Assembly (NCBI GenBank): GCA_934647165.1
Contig: CAKUFA010000030.1
Location: 1-30,167 of the forward strand
Direction of reading: 5' to 3'
Source: an uncultured Clostridia bacterium
GTDB taxonomy: Bacteria; Bacillota; Clostridia; Christensenellales; Aristaeellaceae
Length of the DNA: 30,167 bases
This document shows, piece after piece, positions 15,512 through 23,619 of the stretch. The stretch's first letter is position 1. Every line of letters starts with the position of its first letter. The position numbers and the translations under genes are program-made. The notes under the pieces are model-generated. The model was not told the DNA's origin. It searched no databases and saw nothing but the letters and a program-made list of their open reading frames with translations.

Positions 15512-16008
15512 CGCAGCGGCCAAACCACCCGCCGCACATGGCCAACCAGCATGCGCCGGGTAATGGGACCAACAAAACGGCTGTCATTGGAGCCATCACG
15601 ATTGTCGCCCATTACGTAATACTCATCCGCTTTCAGCGTCAACGGGCCGCGATTCATCGCACGGCGATTGCGTGCCGGATCAAGATATCGCTCTTCCAGA
15701 GGACTCCCGTTGATGTGCACCACACCCTCGATAATTTCCAGCGTATCCCCCGGCAGGCCGATCACCCGCTTCACAAACTGCTGCTTGAGGAATGGCAGAT
15801 GCTTCACTCTCCGGTTTGGGTAGTGGCAAATCACCACCTCGCACCGCCTGGGTGCGCGCAGACGATAATCCAGCAGCGACACCAGCATCACTTCGCCATT
15901 GCGCAGCATTGGGCGCATGCTGCTGCCACGCACAACGGCAAACTCCAGCACAAGCAGCCGCAGCAAAACCACTGCCAGCACCGTCAGCGCTCCAGTCAGC
16001 ACATCCAT
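15457..16008 (-). CDS. lepB: Signal peptidase I
   Basis: From the ATG at 16008 the product has 183 residues. A GTG two codons upstream (16014) is possible. One N-terminal membrane helix (about 5-24) is followed by the box with the nucleophile Ser30 (GSSMRPML), then the general base Lys80 in FVKRVIGLPGD, and the MGDNRDGSNDSR box. These define a Gram-positive-type type I signal peptidase that removes signal peptides of exported proteins at the membrane. It lies 14 nt after the DUF951 gene and is probably co-transcribed with it. Its 3' end runs 55 nt into the convergent M15B gene. Confidence 0.93.
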   Translation of the reverse strand: MDVLTGALTVLAVVLLRLLVLEFAVVRGSSMRPMLRNGEVMLVSLLDYRLRAPRRCEVVICHYPNRRVKHLPFLKQQFVKRVIGLPGDTLEIIEGVVHINGSPLEERYLDPARNRRAMNRGPLTLKADEYYVMGDNRDGSNDSRFVGPITRRMLVGHVRRVVWPLRQGRGVSTASSYRQDTMA

Positions 16009-16022
16009 CCACACCTAGCTTT

Positions 16023-16247
16023 TCACACTCCCTCTGTGCCGCTTTTCGTCACTTCAGGTCCTTGGGTGATAACCTTGCGGCGCCGTTTGAGAAATACCTC
16101 CCGCTCCATCATCACAATGCGTCCGCACCCATTGCAGCGGATTTTAATGTCCGCCCCTGTGCGGATAACCGTCCACTCGCTGCTGCCGCAGGGATGCTGT
16201 TTCCGCGTCTGTACCACATCTCCCAGCCGGATTTCTTCTACCATCAC
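16023..16247 (-). CDS. DUF951 small zinc-ribbon-like protein
   Basis: The 74-residue protein begins MVEEIRLGDVVQTRKQHPCG and contains SSEWTVIRTG and IRCNGCGR, the DUF951 pattern widespread in Firmicutes. Three cysteines (CG, CNGC) suggest metal binding. Its role is not established; it is often found near translation or chromosome-partition genes. It is the first gene of a two-gene unit with lepB. The ATG follows a GGAGG-containing leader and has its own promoter at 16275-16303. Confidence 0.85.
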   Translation of the reverse strand: MMVEEIRLGDVVQTRKQHPCGSSEWTVIRTGADIKIRCNGCGRIVMMEREVFLKRRRKVITQGPEVTKSGTEGV

Positions 16248-16274
16248 CGTTGCCTCCTCGCCTTACTCTTTTTG

Positions 16275-16303
16275 ATTATACCTCCAAGCCCTTGGGAACG
16301 CAA
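16275..16303 (-). promoter_or_regulatory. Promoter of the DUF951-lepB operon
   Basis: On the minus strand TTGCGT (16303-16298) and TATAAT (16280-16275) are 17 bp apart. The -35 directly abuts the -35 of the opposite murI promoter. Confidence 0.75.
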
Positions 16304-16332
16304 TTGCATTTTTTTCTGCACAGGGGTATAAT
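16304..16332 (+). promoter_or_regulatory. murI promoter
   Basis: TTGCAT (16304-16309) and TATAAT (16327-16332) are separated by 17 bp. The next base upstream of its -35 belongs to the divergent promoter's -35, giving a GCAATTGC palindrome at the junction. Confidence 0.8.
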
Positions 16333-16367
16333 AGAACCATTGCAGAACAGAAAGGAGCGGTTCTTCC

Positions 16368-17165
16368 GTGGCAAACGCCAACTGCCCTGTGGGCGTGTTC
16401 GACAGCGGCGTGGGCGGCATCAGCGTGCTCGCCGAGCTGCGCCGTCAGCTGCCCCATGAACAATTTGTCTACTTTGGCGACACCTGCCATGCGCCTTATG
16501 GCACCAAAGCTCCGGAAGAGGTGCTGGGTTATGTGCGTGATGTGATGGCGCATTTAATAGCCATGGACTCCAAAGCTGTGGTCATTGCCTGCAACACAGC
16601 CACCAGCGTTGCCGCCGCCACCCTCCGACAGGAGCTGGCGCTGCCGATCATCGGCATGGAACCGGCACTCAAGCCAGCTGCGCAATTGCGCCATGGCGGG
16701 CAGATTCTTGTGCTGGCAACACCCGTGACCCTACGGCTGCCCAAATTTCAGGCGCTGATGGCACGCTACGGCGAAGGCGCGACACCCTTGCCCTGCCCCG
16801 GATTGATGGAATTGGTGGAAGCAGAGGACTTTGCCGCTGCCGAGCGTTATCTGCGTGAGCGCTTCGCCGCCTTTAACCTGCACAATGTAGACGCAGTTGT
16901 GCTTGGCTGCACGCATTATGTGTTCCTGCGGCCAACCCTTGCGCACATTCTCCCCCCGGAAGTGTGCGTGCTGGACGGCAACGCCGGCACTGCGCGCCAG
17001 CTGCAAAGAGTGCTGGAAGAAAAGCAGCTTCTTCGTACCGAAGGCGATGGAGATGTGACACTTCTCACCAGCGGCGACATTGCCAAAGAAGAGCCCGTGA
17101 TGCGTCGTTTGCTTGCCCTGGCCGATTCCTTTCATGTTGCATCTGGCAACGCAAAAGCCAAATAA
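16368..17165 (+). CDS. murI: Glutamate racemase
   Basis: The 265-residue enzyme turns L-Glu into D-Glu for peptidoglycan stem peptides in the cytoplasm. Both catalytic cysteines are present, Cys75 in VIACNTATS and Cys181 in LGCTHYVF, together with the DSGVGG motif (12-17) and FGDTCHAPYG. The start is GTG, chosen because GAAAGGAGCGG lies about 10 nt upstream and the protein begins right at the family's first strand. It is transcribed alone, from its own promoter to the hairpin at 17184. Confidence 0.96.
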   Translation: MANANCPVGVFDSGVGGISVLAELRRQLPHEQFVYFGDTCHAPYGTKAPEEVLGYVRDVMAHLIAMDSKAVVIACNTATSVAAATLRQELALPIIGMEPALKPAAQLRHGGQILVLATPVTLRLPKFQALMARYGEGATPLPCPGLMELVEAEDFAAAERYLRERFAAFNLHNVDAVVLGCTHYVFLRPTLAHILPPEVCVLDGNAGTARQLQRVLEEKQLLRTEGDGDVTLLTSGDIAKEEPVMRRLLALADSFHVASGNAKAK

Positions 17166-17183
17166 ACCAAATCAGTATTATAC

Positions 17184-17240
17184 AAAAGTGCCAAAGATGA
17201 GTTGTGTTGCAAAACACAGCTTTTCTTTTGGCACTTTTTA
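17184..17240. terminator. Bidirectional-looking terminator after murI
   Basis: AAAAGTGCCAAA (17184-17195) pairs with TTTGGCACTTTT (17227-17238), with an inner GTGTT/AACAC stem. The stem's own A and T tracts give a T-run on both strands. The next gene's -10 begins six bases after the stem. Confidence 0.85.
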
Positions 17241-17249
17241 TGCTATAAT
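17241..17249 (+). promoter_or_regulatory. Extended -10 promoter of the EF-G-like gene
   Basis: TGCTATAAT is an extended -10 (TGn-TATAAT). No good -35 is seen at 17 bp, since that position falls in the terminator arm (TTTTCT, 17221-17226). Confidence 0.6.
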
Positions 17250-17339
17250 CGTGTCAACAACATGGCGGCTGTGGATGCTGCACAGAAAACATCCCTTATC
17301 CATCATGAAAGAATCAAATGAACAAGGAGGAACCGGATC

Positions 17340-19424
17340 ATGGCTGATTATTTGACCACAAACATCCGCAATATCGCCCTCATGGGGCATGGCGGCGAGG
17401 GCAAAACGACTTTGACGGAAGCAATGCTCTTCGCTGCTGGAATTATTGATCGCCAGGGCAAGGTGGAAGACGGTACCACCACCACCGACTTTGAACCCGA
17501 AGAAATCAAGCGCCACTGTTCCATCAGCGCCGCATGTGCGCCTATCGATTGGAACGACAAAATGCTCAATATTATCGACGTTCCTGGTTATTTTGATTTT
17601 ATCGGCGAAGCCACCGGTCCTCTGCGCGTGGTGGAAACCGCCTGCATTGTAGTCAGTGGTGTCACCGGCTTCAACGTGGGCGCTGAAAAAGCCTTCAAGT
17701 ATGCTGTGAAGAGCGGCGTTGGTCGCATGTTTGTCATCAACCAGATGGACCGCGAGCACGCCAATTTTGATAAAGTCACCCAGCAGCTGCGCGATCGTCA
17801 CGGCTCCTGCGTGGTGCCCGTTTTGATGCCCATCGGCGACGGCGCCTCCTTCCGCGGCGTTATCAACGTGCTGGAAAAGAAAGCCTATGAGGGCGCTTAT
17901 AAGAAGAGCGTGGAAGTTCCTATGCCCGACAATATGAAGGACAAGGTCGAGCGCGCCTTTGAATACCTTACAGAGCAGGCCGCAGCAGCAGATGACGAAC
18001 TGATGATGAAGTATCTCGAAGAGGGCGAGCTAAACTATGATGAGATTCTGCTCGGCTTCCGCAAGGGCATGAAAGATGGCAGCATTGTTCCCGTATGTGC
18101 CGTGTCCGCCGCAACCGGCGTTGGCATTGCCCGCATGATGGATCTGATGGCCAAGTATCTGCCCTCCCCGGCGCACGACGGCATCGAGCACGACGGTTTC
18201 AATCCCCGCACAGGTGAAGCGCAGGTGCGTGTGTGCCGCGATGATCAGCCCTTCTCAGCTTTCATTTACAAAACCATCGCCGACCCGTTCGTTGGCAAAC
18301 TGTCCCTGTTCCGCATTTTCTCCGGTATGCTGACCAGCTCCACCATCCTCTACAACGTTAACAAGGACAAAACAGAGAAGACCGGTGGCATCTTTATCCT
18401 GCGCGGCAAAAAGCAGATTGCCAAGCAGCAGCTGCATGCCGGTGACTTGGGTGCGCTGTCCAAGCTGCAATATACCTCCACCGGCGATACGCTGGCTGAT
18501 TACAACAATCCCATCCAGTATCCCACGTTGGCTTTCCCGCCGGTGTGCATGAGCAAGGCCGTGTATGCCGCCAAGCAAGGCGAGGAGGACAAGGTGTTCT
18601 CCGGTTTGGCACGACTGATGGAAGAAGATCCCTCCATCACACTGAAAAAGAATACCGAAACCACCGAAACCCTCCTGTCCGGCCAGGGTGAAATGCACCT
18701 GGACGTGATTCGGAACAAACTAGCCAGCAAGTTTGGTGCAAACGCTGTGCTTCAGGATCCGAAGATTCCTTATCGTGAGACCATCCGCAAAACCGTGAAG
18801 GTGGAAGGCCGCCACAAAAAGCAGACCGGGGGGCATGGCCAGTTCGGCGATGTGTGGATTGAGTTCTCCCCCTCCATCAATGGCACTGACTTTGAGTTTG
18901 AGGATGCTGTTGTTGGCGGCGTGGTACCGCGCAACTTCATCCCCTCCGTGGAAAAGGGATTGCGTGAAAACATGGCGCACGGCGTTCTGGCTGGCTACCC
19001 CATGGTGGGCGTCCACGCAAAGCTGTTTGACGGCTCCTATCACCCGGTGGACTCCTCCGAAATGGCCTTCAAAACGGCGGCACGCATTGCCTACAAGAAG
19101 GGCTGCATGGACGCCAATCCCGTGCTGATGGAGCCCATCATGCATGTGGAGGTTTTCGTGCCTGATGAATACATGGGCGACATCATGGGCGACATGAACA
19201 AGCGCCGCGGCCGCATCATCGGCATGAATCAGGTTGATGGCATGCAGAAGGTCGAAGCGGAAGCACCTATGGCGGAAATGTTCAAGTATGCCACTGATCT
19301 TCGCTCCATGACGCAGGCACGTGGTTCCTTTACCATGAAGTTTGAACGCTATGAGGACGTTCCTGCTGATGTAGCAAAGAAGATTATCGCTGCGGCGGTC
19401 AAGACCGAGGATGACGACGAGTAA
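17340..19424 (+). CDS. EF-G-like translation factor GTPase (EF-G2/FusA2 type)
   Basis: The 694-residue product has EF-G domain order: a G domain with P-loop GHGGEGKTT (16-24), the G3 box DVPGY (80-84) and the G4 box NQMD (134-137), then domains II-V including RETIRKTVKVEGRHKKQ and GYPMVGVHAKLFDGSYH. It is not the housekeeping EF-G. The P-loop and the Tyr in place of the G3 His are traits of the EF-G-like paralogue group found in many Firmicutes, whose exact job is unclear. The Lys of the usual NKxD box is Gln135 here, which could alter guanine binding. A strong GGAGG site precedes the ATG. It is monocistronic, between its promoter and the terminator at 19450. Confidence 0.85.
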   Translation: MADYLTTNIRNIALMGHGGEGKTTLTEAMLFAAGIIDRQGKVEDGTTTTDFEPEEIKRHCSISAACAPIDWNDKMLNIIDVPGYFDFIGEATGPLRVVETACIVVSGVTGFNVGAEKAFKYAVKSGVGRMFVINQMDREHANFDKVTQQLRDRHGSCVVPVLMPIGDGASFRGVINVLEKKAYEGAYKKSVEVPMPDNMKDKVERAFEYLTEQAAAADDELMMKYLEEGELNYDEILLGFRKGMKDGSIVPVCAVSAATGVGIARMMDLMAKYLPSPAHDGIEHDGFNPRTGEAQVRVCRDDQPFSAFIYKTIADPFVGKLSLFRIFSGMLTSSTILYNVNKDKTEKTGGIFILRGKKQIAKQQLHAGDLGALSKLQYTSTGDTLADYNNPIQYPTLAFPPVCMSKAVYAAKQGEEDKVFSGLARLMEEDPSITLKKNTETTETLLSGQGEMHLDVIRNKLASKFGANAVLQDPKIPYRETIRKTVKVEGRHKKQTGGHGQFGDVWIEFSPSINGTDFEFEDAVVGGVVPRNFIPSVEKGLRENMAHGVLAGYPMVGVHAKLFDGSYHPVDSSEMAFKTAARIAYKKGCMDANPVLMEPIMHVEVFVPDEYMGDIMGDMNKRRGRIIGMNQVDGMQKVEAEAPMAEMFKYATDLRSMTQARGSFTMKFERYEDVPADVAKKIIAAAVKTEDDDE

Positions 19425-19449
19425 TCTCCTCCCCCTTTTCTCCATCCCT

Positions 19450-19485
19450 GCGGGGCGCCTGCAATCATGCAGCGTCCCGCTTTTT
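19450..19485 (+). terminator. Terminator after the EF-G-like gene
   Basis: GCGGGGCGCCTGCA and TGCAGCGTCCCGC form a stem around ATCA, followed by TTTTT. Confidence 0.85.
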
Positions 19486-19497
19486 CCTGTCTGTTCC

Positions 19498-19526
19498 TTG
19501 CTCTCAGCCAAAAAATCTGCTATGAT
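19498..19526 (+). promoter_or_regulatory. Promoter of the flavoprotein-tex operon
   Basis: TTGCTC (19498-19503) and TATGAT (19521-19526) are spaced 17 bp apart, just after the preceding terminator. Confidence 0.65.
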
Positions 19527-19550
19527 AAGGAGCATGAAAGGGGTGCGCAA

Positions 19551-20762
19551 ATGGAGGTACTGGTAGTTGGCGGCGGTGCGGCTGGGATGGCCTGTGCCAT
19601 TGCAGCAGCCGAACGCGGCTTTTGCGTCACAATAGCCGAAAAAATGGATCGCGTAGGCAAAAAGCTGCTGGCCACCGGAAACGGCCGCTGCAATTTGATG
19701 AACACAGGCGCATGGCGCTATCCATGCGGCAGCGATTTTGCCCAAAGCGTACTGAATCAATGCGGTGCCGGTGAGCAACGCCTTTTCTGGCAGCAGCTTG
19801 GGCTTCGCCTGCGCGAAGAAGACGGCGGCCGGGTTTATCCCGCCAGCGGCCAAGCCGCCACCGTGCTGGATACGCTTCGCGTCGCTTTGGCACTGCGGGG
19901 CGTCAACATCCGCACCGGTTGCCCTGTGGAAGATATTCGTCCTGCCAGGCGCGGCTTCACCGTTCTGCTTGGTGGACAGCAGATGCATGCCGATCGCATT
20001 GTGATTGCATGCGGGGGCATGGCACAGCCAAAGCTCGGCAGCGATGGCAGTGCGCTTCGCCTGCTGAAAAACTTAGGGCACACCCTCCGCCCATGCACCC
20101 CGGCTCTAACGGCGTTGAATTGTGACATGAAGCCCCTTGCAGGGCTCTCCGGCATTCGAGTGAAGGCGGAGGTCAGCGTGCTGCAAAGCGGCGTATGTGC
20201 CCATCGCGAATATGGCGAAGTGCTTTTCACCGATTATGGTCTAAGCGGCGTATGCGTGATGAACAGCGCAGCCTATGCAAGCCTGCCAGGCAGTGAAATT
20301 TCCCTGAACCTGCTGCCCGCACTTGGGCTCTCTTCGATAGAAGACGCCATCGCCGAGCTGCATCGCCGCCATGAAGCATGGCGCATTCTGCCCATGGAGC
20401 AGTTGCTCACAGGGCTATGTGCTGCACGGCTCAGCTCCGCCTTATGCAAGGCTGCGGGTGTGAACTGGAAGGAGCGCAGCATCTCTTCGCTCACCGCAAA
20501 GGAAACGCAGCGCCTCGCCTGCACCATAGCAGACTTCCGCGTGCCTGTCAAAGCGCTGCGTGGATTCGAGCAGGCGCAAGTGACCCGCGGCGGCGCGGCC
20601 TGCGCAGAATTCGACCCTTGCACCCTTCAATCCCGCCTTGTGCCCGGTCTGTACGCCGTTGGCGAGGCGTTGGATGTGGACGGCGAGTGCGGCGGTTTTA
20701 ACCTGATGTTTGCCTTTGGCAGCGGCCTTGTAGCCGGACGAAAGATGGAGGAATCAATCTGA
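19551..20762 (+). CDS. HI0933-family NAD(P)/FAD-dependent oxidoreductase
   Basis: The ATG at 19551, after AAGGGGTGCGCAA, gives 403 residues. An earlier in-frame ATG lies inside the upstream terminator and is rejected. The N-terminal dinucleotide motif VVGGGAAGM (5-13), GKKLLATGNGRCN and the C-terminal GECGGFNLMFAFGSG mark the HI0933/YhiN-like flavoprotein family. The cofactor is FAD. The physiological substrate is unknown, though some relatives have been linked to rRNA dihydrouridine formation. Its stop overlaps the tex start (TGATG), so the two are translated as a pair. Confidence 0.88.
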   Translation: MEVLVVGGGAAGMACAIAAAERGFCVTIAEKMDRVGKKLLATGNGRCNLMNTGAWRYPCGSDFAQSVLNQCGAGEQRLFWQQLGLRLREEDGGRVYPASGQAATVLDTLRVALALRGVNIRTGCPVEDIRPARRGFTVLLGGQQMHADRIVIACGGMAQPKLGSDGSALRLLKNLGHTLRPCTPALTALNCDMKPLAGLSGIRVKAEVSVLQSGVCAHREYGEVLFTDYGLSGVCVMNSAAYASLPGSEISLNLLPALGLSSIEDAIAELHRRHEAWRILPMEQLLTGLCAARLSSALCKAAGVNWKERSISSLTAKETQRLACTIADFRVPVKALRGFEQAQVTRGGAACAEFDPCTLQSRLVPGLYAVGEALDVDGECGGFNLMFAFGSGLVAGRKMEESI

Positions 20763-22909
20763 TGAATATTACGGAAATGCTCTGCCGGGAATTTCAAATT
20801 GCACCCTGGCAGGCCGAGGCTGTCATCTGCCTGCTCGACGAGGGCAACACGCTGCCCTTTATCGCCCGTTATCGCAAGGAGCAGCACGGCTCACTGGACG
20901 ATCAGAAGCTGCGTGATATTGCCGATCGGCTGACACAGCTGCGCAATGTGGAGCAGCGCCGGCAGGAGATTAGCGACAGCCTGCAAAAGCTCGGCGTATG
21001 GACGCAGGACTTGCAGGATGCACTGGATCAGGCAGAAACCATGGGCACGCTGGAGGATTTGTATCGTCCATATCGCCCCAAACGCCGCACACGCGCCATG
21101 ATCGCCCGGGAAAAAGGGCTGGAACCGCTGGCCGAGACCCTGCTTTTGCAGGCTACCCGCGCGAAAACCCCTGAGGAATTGACAGAAGGCTTCCTTGATC
21201 CTGAAAAAGATGTGAACACCCCGGATGATGCGCTCAATGGCGCTATGGACATCATTGCCGAGCGCGTAAGCGACGATCCCGCCATCCGCGCAAAGCTCAA
21301 GAATCAATATGCTACCTTTGGCCGTGTGCACACCGTGCAGGCTGCTGAAGGCGATTCTGTCTACAGCATGTACTATGACCGGCAGGAGCCGCTTCGTGCC
21401 ATGCCATCCCACCGTGTGTTGGCCATGGATCGCGGCGAAAAGGAAGGCTTCCTCAAGGTTTCACTGGAGCTGAACGAAGCAACCGTGCAGCGCATGATCC
21501 ACAACGACTATGTGGTGCAAACAGGCAGCATCGCCAGCAACTATGTCGCCCACGCCTGCGACGATGCCTACAAGCGGCTCATCGCTCCATCCCTGAACAA
21601 CGAGCTGCGCGCCGAGCTCACTGCACGCGCCCAAAAGGACGCCATTCGCGTGTTTGCCCTGAACCTGAAGCCCCTGTTGATGCAGCCGCCCGTGAAGGGA
21701 CGCGTGGCCATCGGCCTGGATCCCGGCTATCGCATGGGGTGCAAGGTTGCCGTGGTGGATGAAACAGGCCGTGTGTTGGATACTGCCGTCATCTACCCCA
21801 CCAAACCCTACAGCCGCGTGGCCGAGGCAAAAGCCATCGTGGAAGAATTGATCCGCAAACACCACGTGACCATTGCCGCCATCGGCAACGGAACCGCCGG
21901 ACACGAAACAGAGGAATTTTTTGCTGATGTGATGAAGGACATGGGGTTAGGTGATGAACTGGCCTACATGGTTGTCAGCGAAGCAGGAGCATCGGTATAT
22001 TCTGCATCCAAGCTTGCAGCAGAGGAGTTCCCCCAGTTTGATGTGAACCTCCGCAGCGCTGTGTCCATTGCCCGGCGCTTGCAGGATCCGCTGGCAGAGC
22101 TGGTGAAAATTGACCCCAAAGCCATTGGCGTAGGCCAATATCAGCATGATTTGAAGGAAAGCGAGCTGGACGCAGCCCTTTGCGGTGTGGTGGAAGACTG
22201 TGTGAACAGCGTCGGCGTGGATGTAAACACCGCTAGTCCTTCCCTGCTCAGCCATGTGGCCGGAATCAATGCCACCGTGGCGAAGAATATCGTTGCCTAT
22301 CGTGAAGAAAACGGTGCCTTTACCACCCGTGCTCAGCTCAAGAAAGTGTCCAAGCTTGGGCCGAAGGCCTTTGAACAAAGCGCCGGATTCCTGCGCATTC
22401 CCGGCGGAAAGGATCCCATTGAAAACACCGGTGTGCACCCGGAAAGCTACGATGCGGCCAAACGGCTGCTCAAGCACTTCAACCTGTCCCCTGCCCAGGC
22501 TGTAGGCAAGCTCAGTTCCCTGGTGGAAGACGCCGGTTATGACGCGCTTTCCGCCGAATTGAACGTAGGCGTGCCTACCCTGCGGGACATGGCAGCAGAG
22601 CTCAGCAAGCCTGGCCGTGACCCGCGCGATGAACTTCCCCAACCGCTTCTGCGCAAGGATGTGATGGATATGGCCGACCTTACACCCGGCATGGAGCTCA
22701 CCGGCACTGTGCGCAACGTGACGGATTTTGGCGCATTTGTGGATATTGGCGTGCATCAGGACGGCCTTGTGCACGTCAGTCAACTTCCCGGACGTGTCAA
22801 GCACCCAAGCGAATGTGTGCGCGTTGGCGACATCGTGCAGGTACGCGTACTGTCCGTGGATAAGCAAAAGGGTCGCATCAGCCTCACCATGCGCAAGGAA
22901 AACGCCTGA
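20762..22909 (+). CDS. tex: Tex, S1-domain RNA-binding protein
   Basis: The 715-residue product has the Tex layout: an N-terminal helical region (LPFIARYRKEQHGSLDD, LEDLYRPYRPKRRTRA), a YqgF/RNase H-like domain starting about 318 (VAIGLDPGYRMGCK), helix-hairpin-helix repeats around 490-560 (NTASPSLLSHVAGIN, FTTRAQLKKVSKLGPKAFEQ) and a C-terminal S1 RNA-binding domain (TVRNVTDFGAFVDIGVHQ, about 645-715). Tex proteins bind nucleic acids and influence transcription and translation in the cytoplasm. Start and previous stop share one base (TGATG), which implies coupling. A strong bidirectional terminator follows. Confidence 0.95.
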   Translation: MNITEMLCREFQIAPWQAEAVICLLDEGNTLPFIARYRKEQHGSLDDQKLRDIADRLTQLRNVEQRRQEISDSLQKLGVWTQDLQDALDQAETMGTLEDLYRPYRPKRRTRAMIAREKGLEPLAETLLLQATRAKTPEELTEGFLDPEKDVNTPDDALNGAMDIIAERVSDDPAIRAKLKNQYATFGRVHTVQAAEGDSVYSMYYDRQEPLRAMPSHRVLAMDRGEKEGFLKVSLELNEATVQRMIHNDYVVQTGSIASNYVAHACDDAYKRLIAPSLNNELRAELTARAQKDAIRVFALNLKPLLMQPPVKGRVAIGLDPGYRMGCKVAVVDETGRVLDTAVIYPTKPYSRVAEAKAIVEELIRKHHVTIAAIGNGTAGHETEEFFADVMKDMGLGDELAYMVVSEAGASVYSASKLAAEEFPQFDVNLRSAVSIARRLQDPLAELVKIDPKAIGVGQYQHDLKESELDAALCGVVEDCVNSVGVDVNTASPSLLSHVAGINATVAKNIVAYREENGAFTTRAQLKKVSKLGPKAFEQSAGFLRIPGGKDPIENTGVHPESYDAAKRLLKHFNLSPAQAVGKLSSLVEDAGYDALSAELNVGVPTLRDMAAELSKPGRDPRDELPQPLLRKDVMDMADLTPGMELTGTVRNVTDFGAFVDIGVHQDGLVHVSQLPGRVKHPSECVRVGDIVQVRVLSVDKQKGRISLTMRKENA

Positions 22910-22920
22910 TTTCTCCAGCA

Positions 22921-22966
22921 AAAAACCGTACAAGAGAAGGTCTTTCCCTTCTCTGGTACGGTTTTT
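22921..22966. terminator. Bidirectional terminator between tex and the metG operon
   Basis: AAAAACCGTAC pairs with GTACGGTTTTT, with an inner AGAGAAGG/CCTTCTCT stem. T-tracts lie at both ends, so it can stop tex on the plus strand and the metG-tatD-dipeptidase transcript on the minus strand. Confidence 0.92.
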
Positions 22967-23016
22967 ATGTACCTGTGCAGGCCTTTTCGCGCTGTTTTCT
23001 CGCTGCCGAAGCGCTT

Positions 23017-23619
23017 TTATTCTATATCAAAATCAAAGTAGGTATCCGGATACGGTTCGCTCATCAGCCGATAATGCCACCATTCGTTTTCATAGGGGGC
23101 AAACCCTGCCCAAGCCATCACGCCACACAGGATAGCGCGATTGGCACGCTGTTCCTCTGTGAGTCCCGCTGTGCCATGGTGGGATTTATCGCACATCCAG
23201 TCAAAGCCCGTGCCCATATCTACTGGCACACCGTTGCGGGTGAGTGTCAAATCCACCGTTGAACCGCGGGAATGACCCGAACGCCGGGCGATATACCCCA
23301 GTGGAAACAGATCCGCCTTGTTCAGCTGCGGATAAAACTCCGCCTTTGTTGCGCCATTTTCCGGTTCCTGGCTCCACAGCACAAAGTCCGTCACAGCCTT
23401 TTGCGGGCGATAGGCATCATAAATCAGCAACCCGTAACCCAGACGTGCAAATTCTTTTGCTGCACTTTGCAGTGCGGTGGCAGCTTCGTACGTCAGCACC
23501 GCCTTTTCCGCCTTATAACCAGCCAGCGGATGACCCGTGAGGTTATGCGGCGTGGCGTAGCGAATCTCAAGCCCGACATCGGGGATCAGTGCAGCTACAT
23601 CCACAAAACCTTCCTGCAT
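23017..23619 (-). CDS. D-Ala-D-Ala dipeptidase (M15D, VanX/DdpX-like)
   Basis: The 200-residue product matches M15D zinc dipeptidases. Zinc ligands are His116 and Asp123 (SGHSRGSTVDL) and His182, with catalytic Glu179 (ENEWWHY) and Arg71 in YDAYRPQKAV. All key residues are intact. It should hydrolyse D-Ala-D-Ala in the cytoplasm; no signal peptide is seen. There are no vanH/vanA or vanRS genes nearby, so peptidoglycan turnover or D-Ala salvage is more likely than glycopeptide resistance. Its ATG overlaps the tatD stop by one base (TAATG), making it the last gene of the metG operon. Confidence 0.9.
   Translation of the reverse strand: MQEGFVDVAALIPDVGLEIRYATPHNLTGHPLAGYKAEKAVLTYEAATALQSAAKEFARLGYGLLIYDAYRPQKAVTDFVLWSQEPENGATKAEFYPQLNKADLFPLGYIARRSGHSRGSTVDLTLTRNGVPVDMGTGFDWMCDKSHHGTAGLTEEQRANRAILCGVMAWAGFAPYENEWWHYRLMSEPYPDTYFDFDIE

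Noticed and set aside
17340..19424. Housekeeping elongation factor G or a TetM-type ribosome protection gene
   Set aside because: The GHGGEGKTT P-loop, the DVPGY box and the lone position away from rpsL/rpsG/tuf fit the EF-G-like paralogue group instead.
23017..23619. Glycopeptide-resistance cluster
   Set aside because: Only a VanX-like and a degenerate VanY-like gene are present, 8 kb apart. No vanH, ligase, vanR or vanS is seen.
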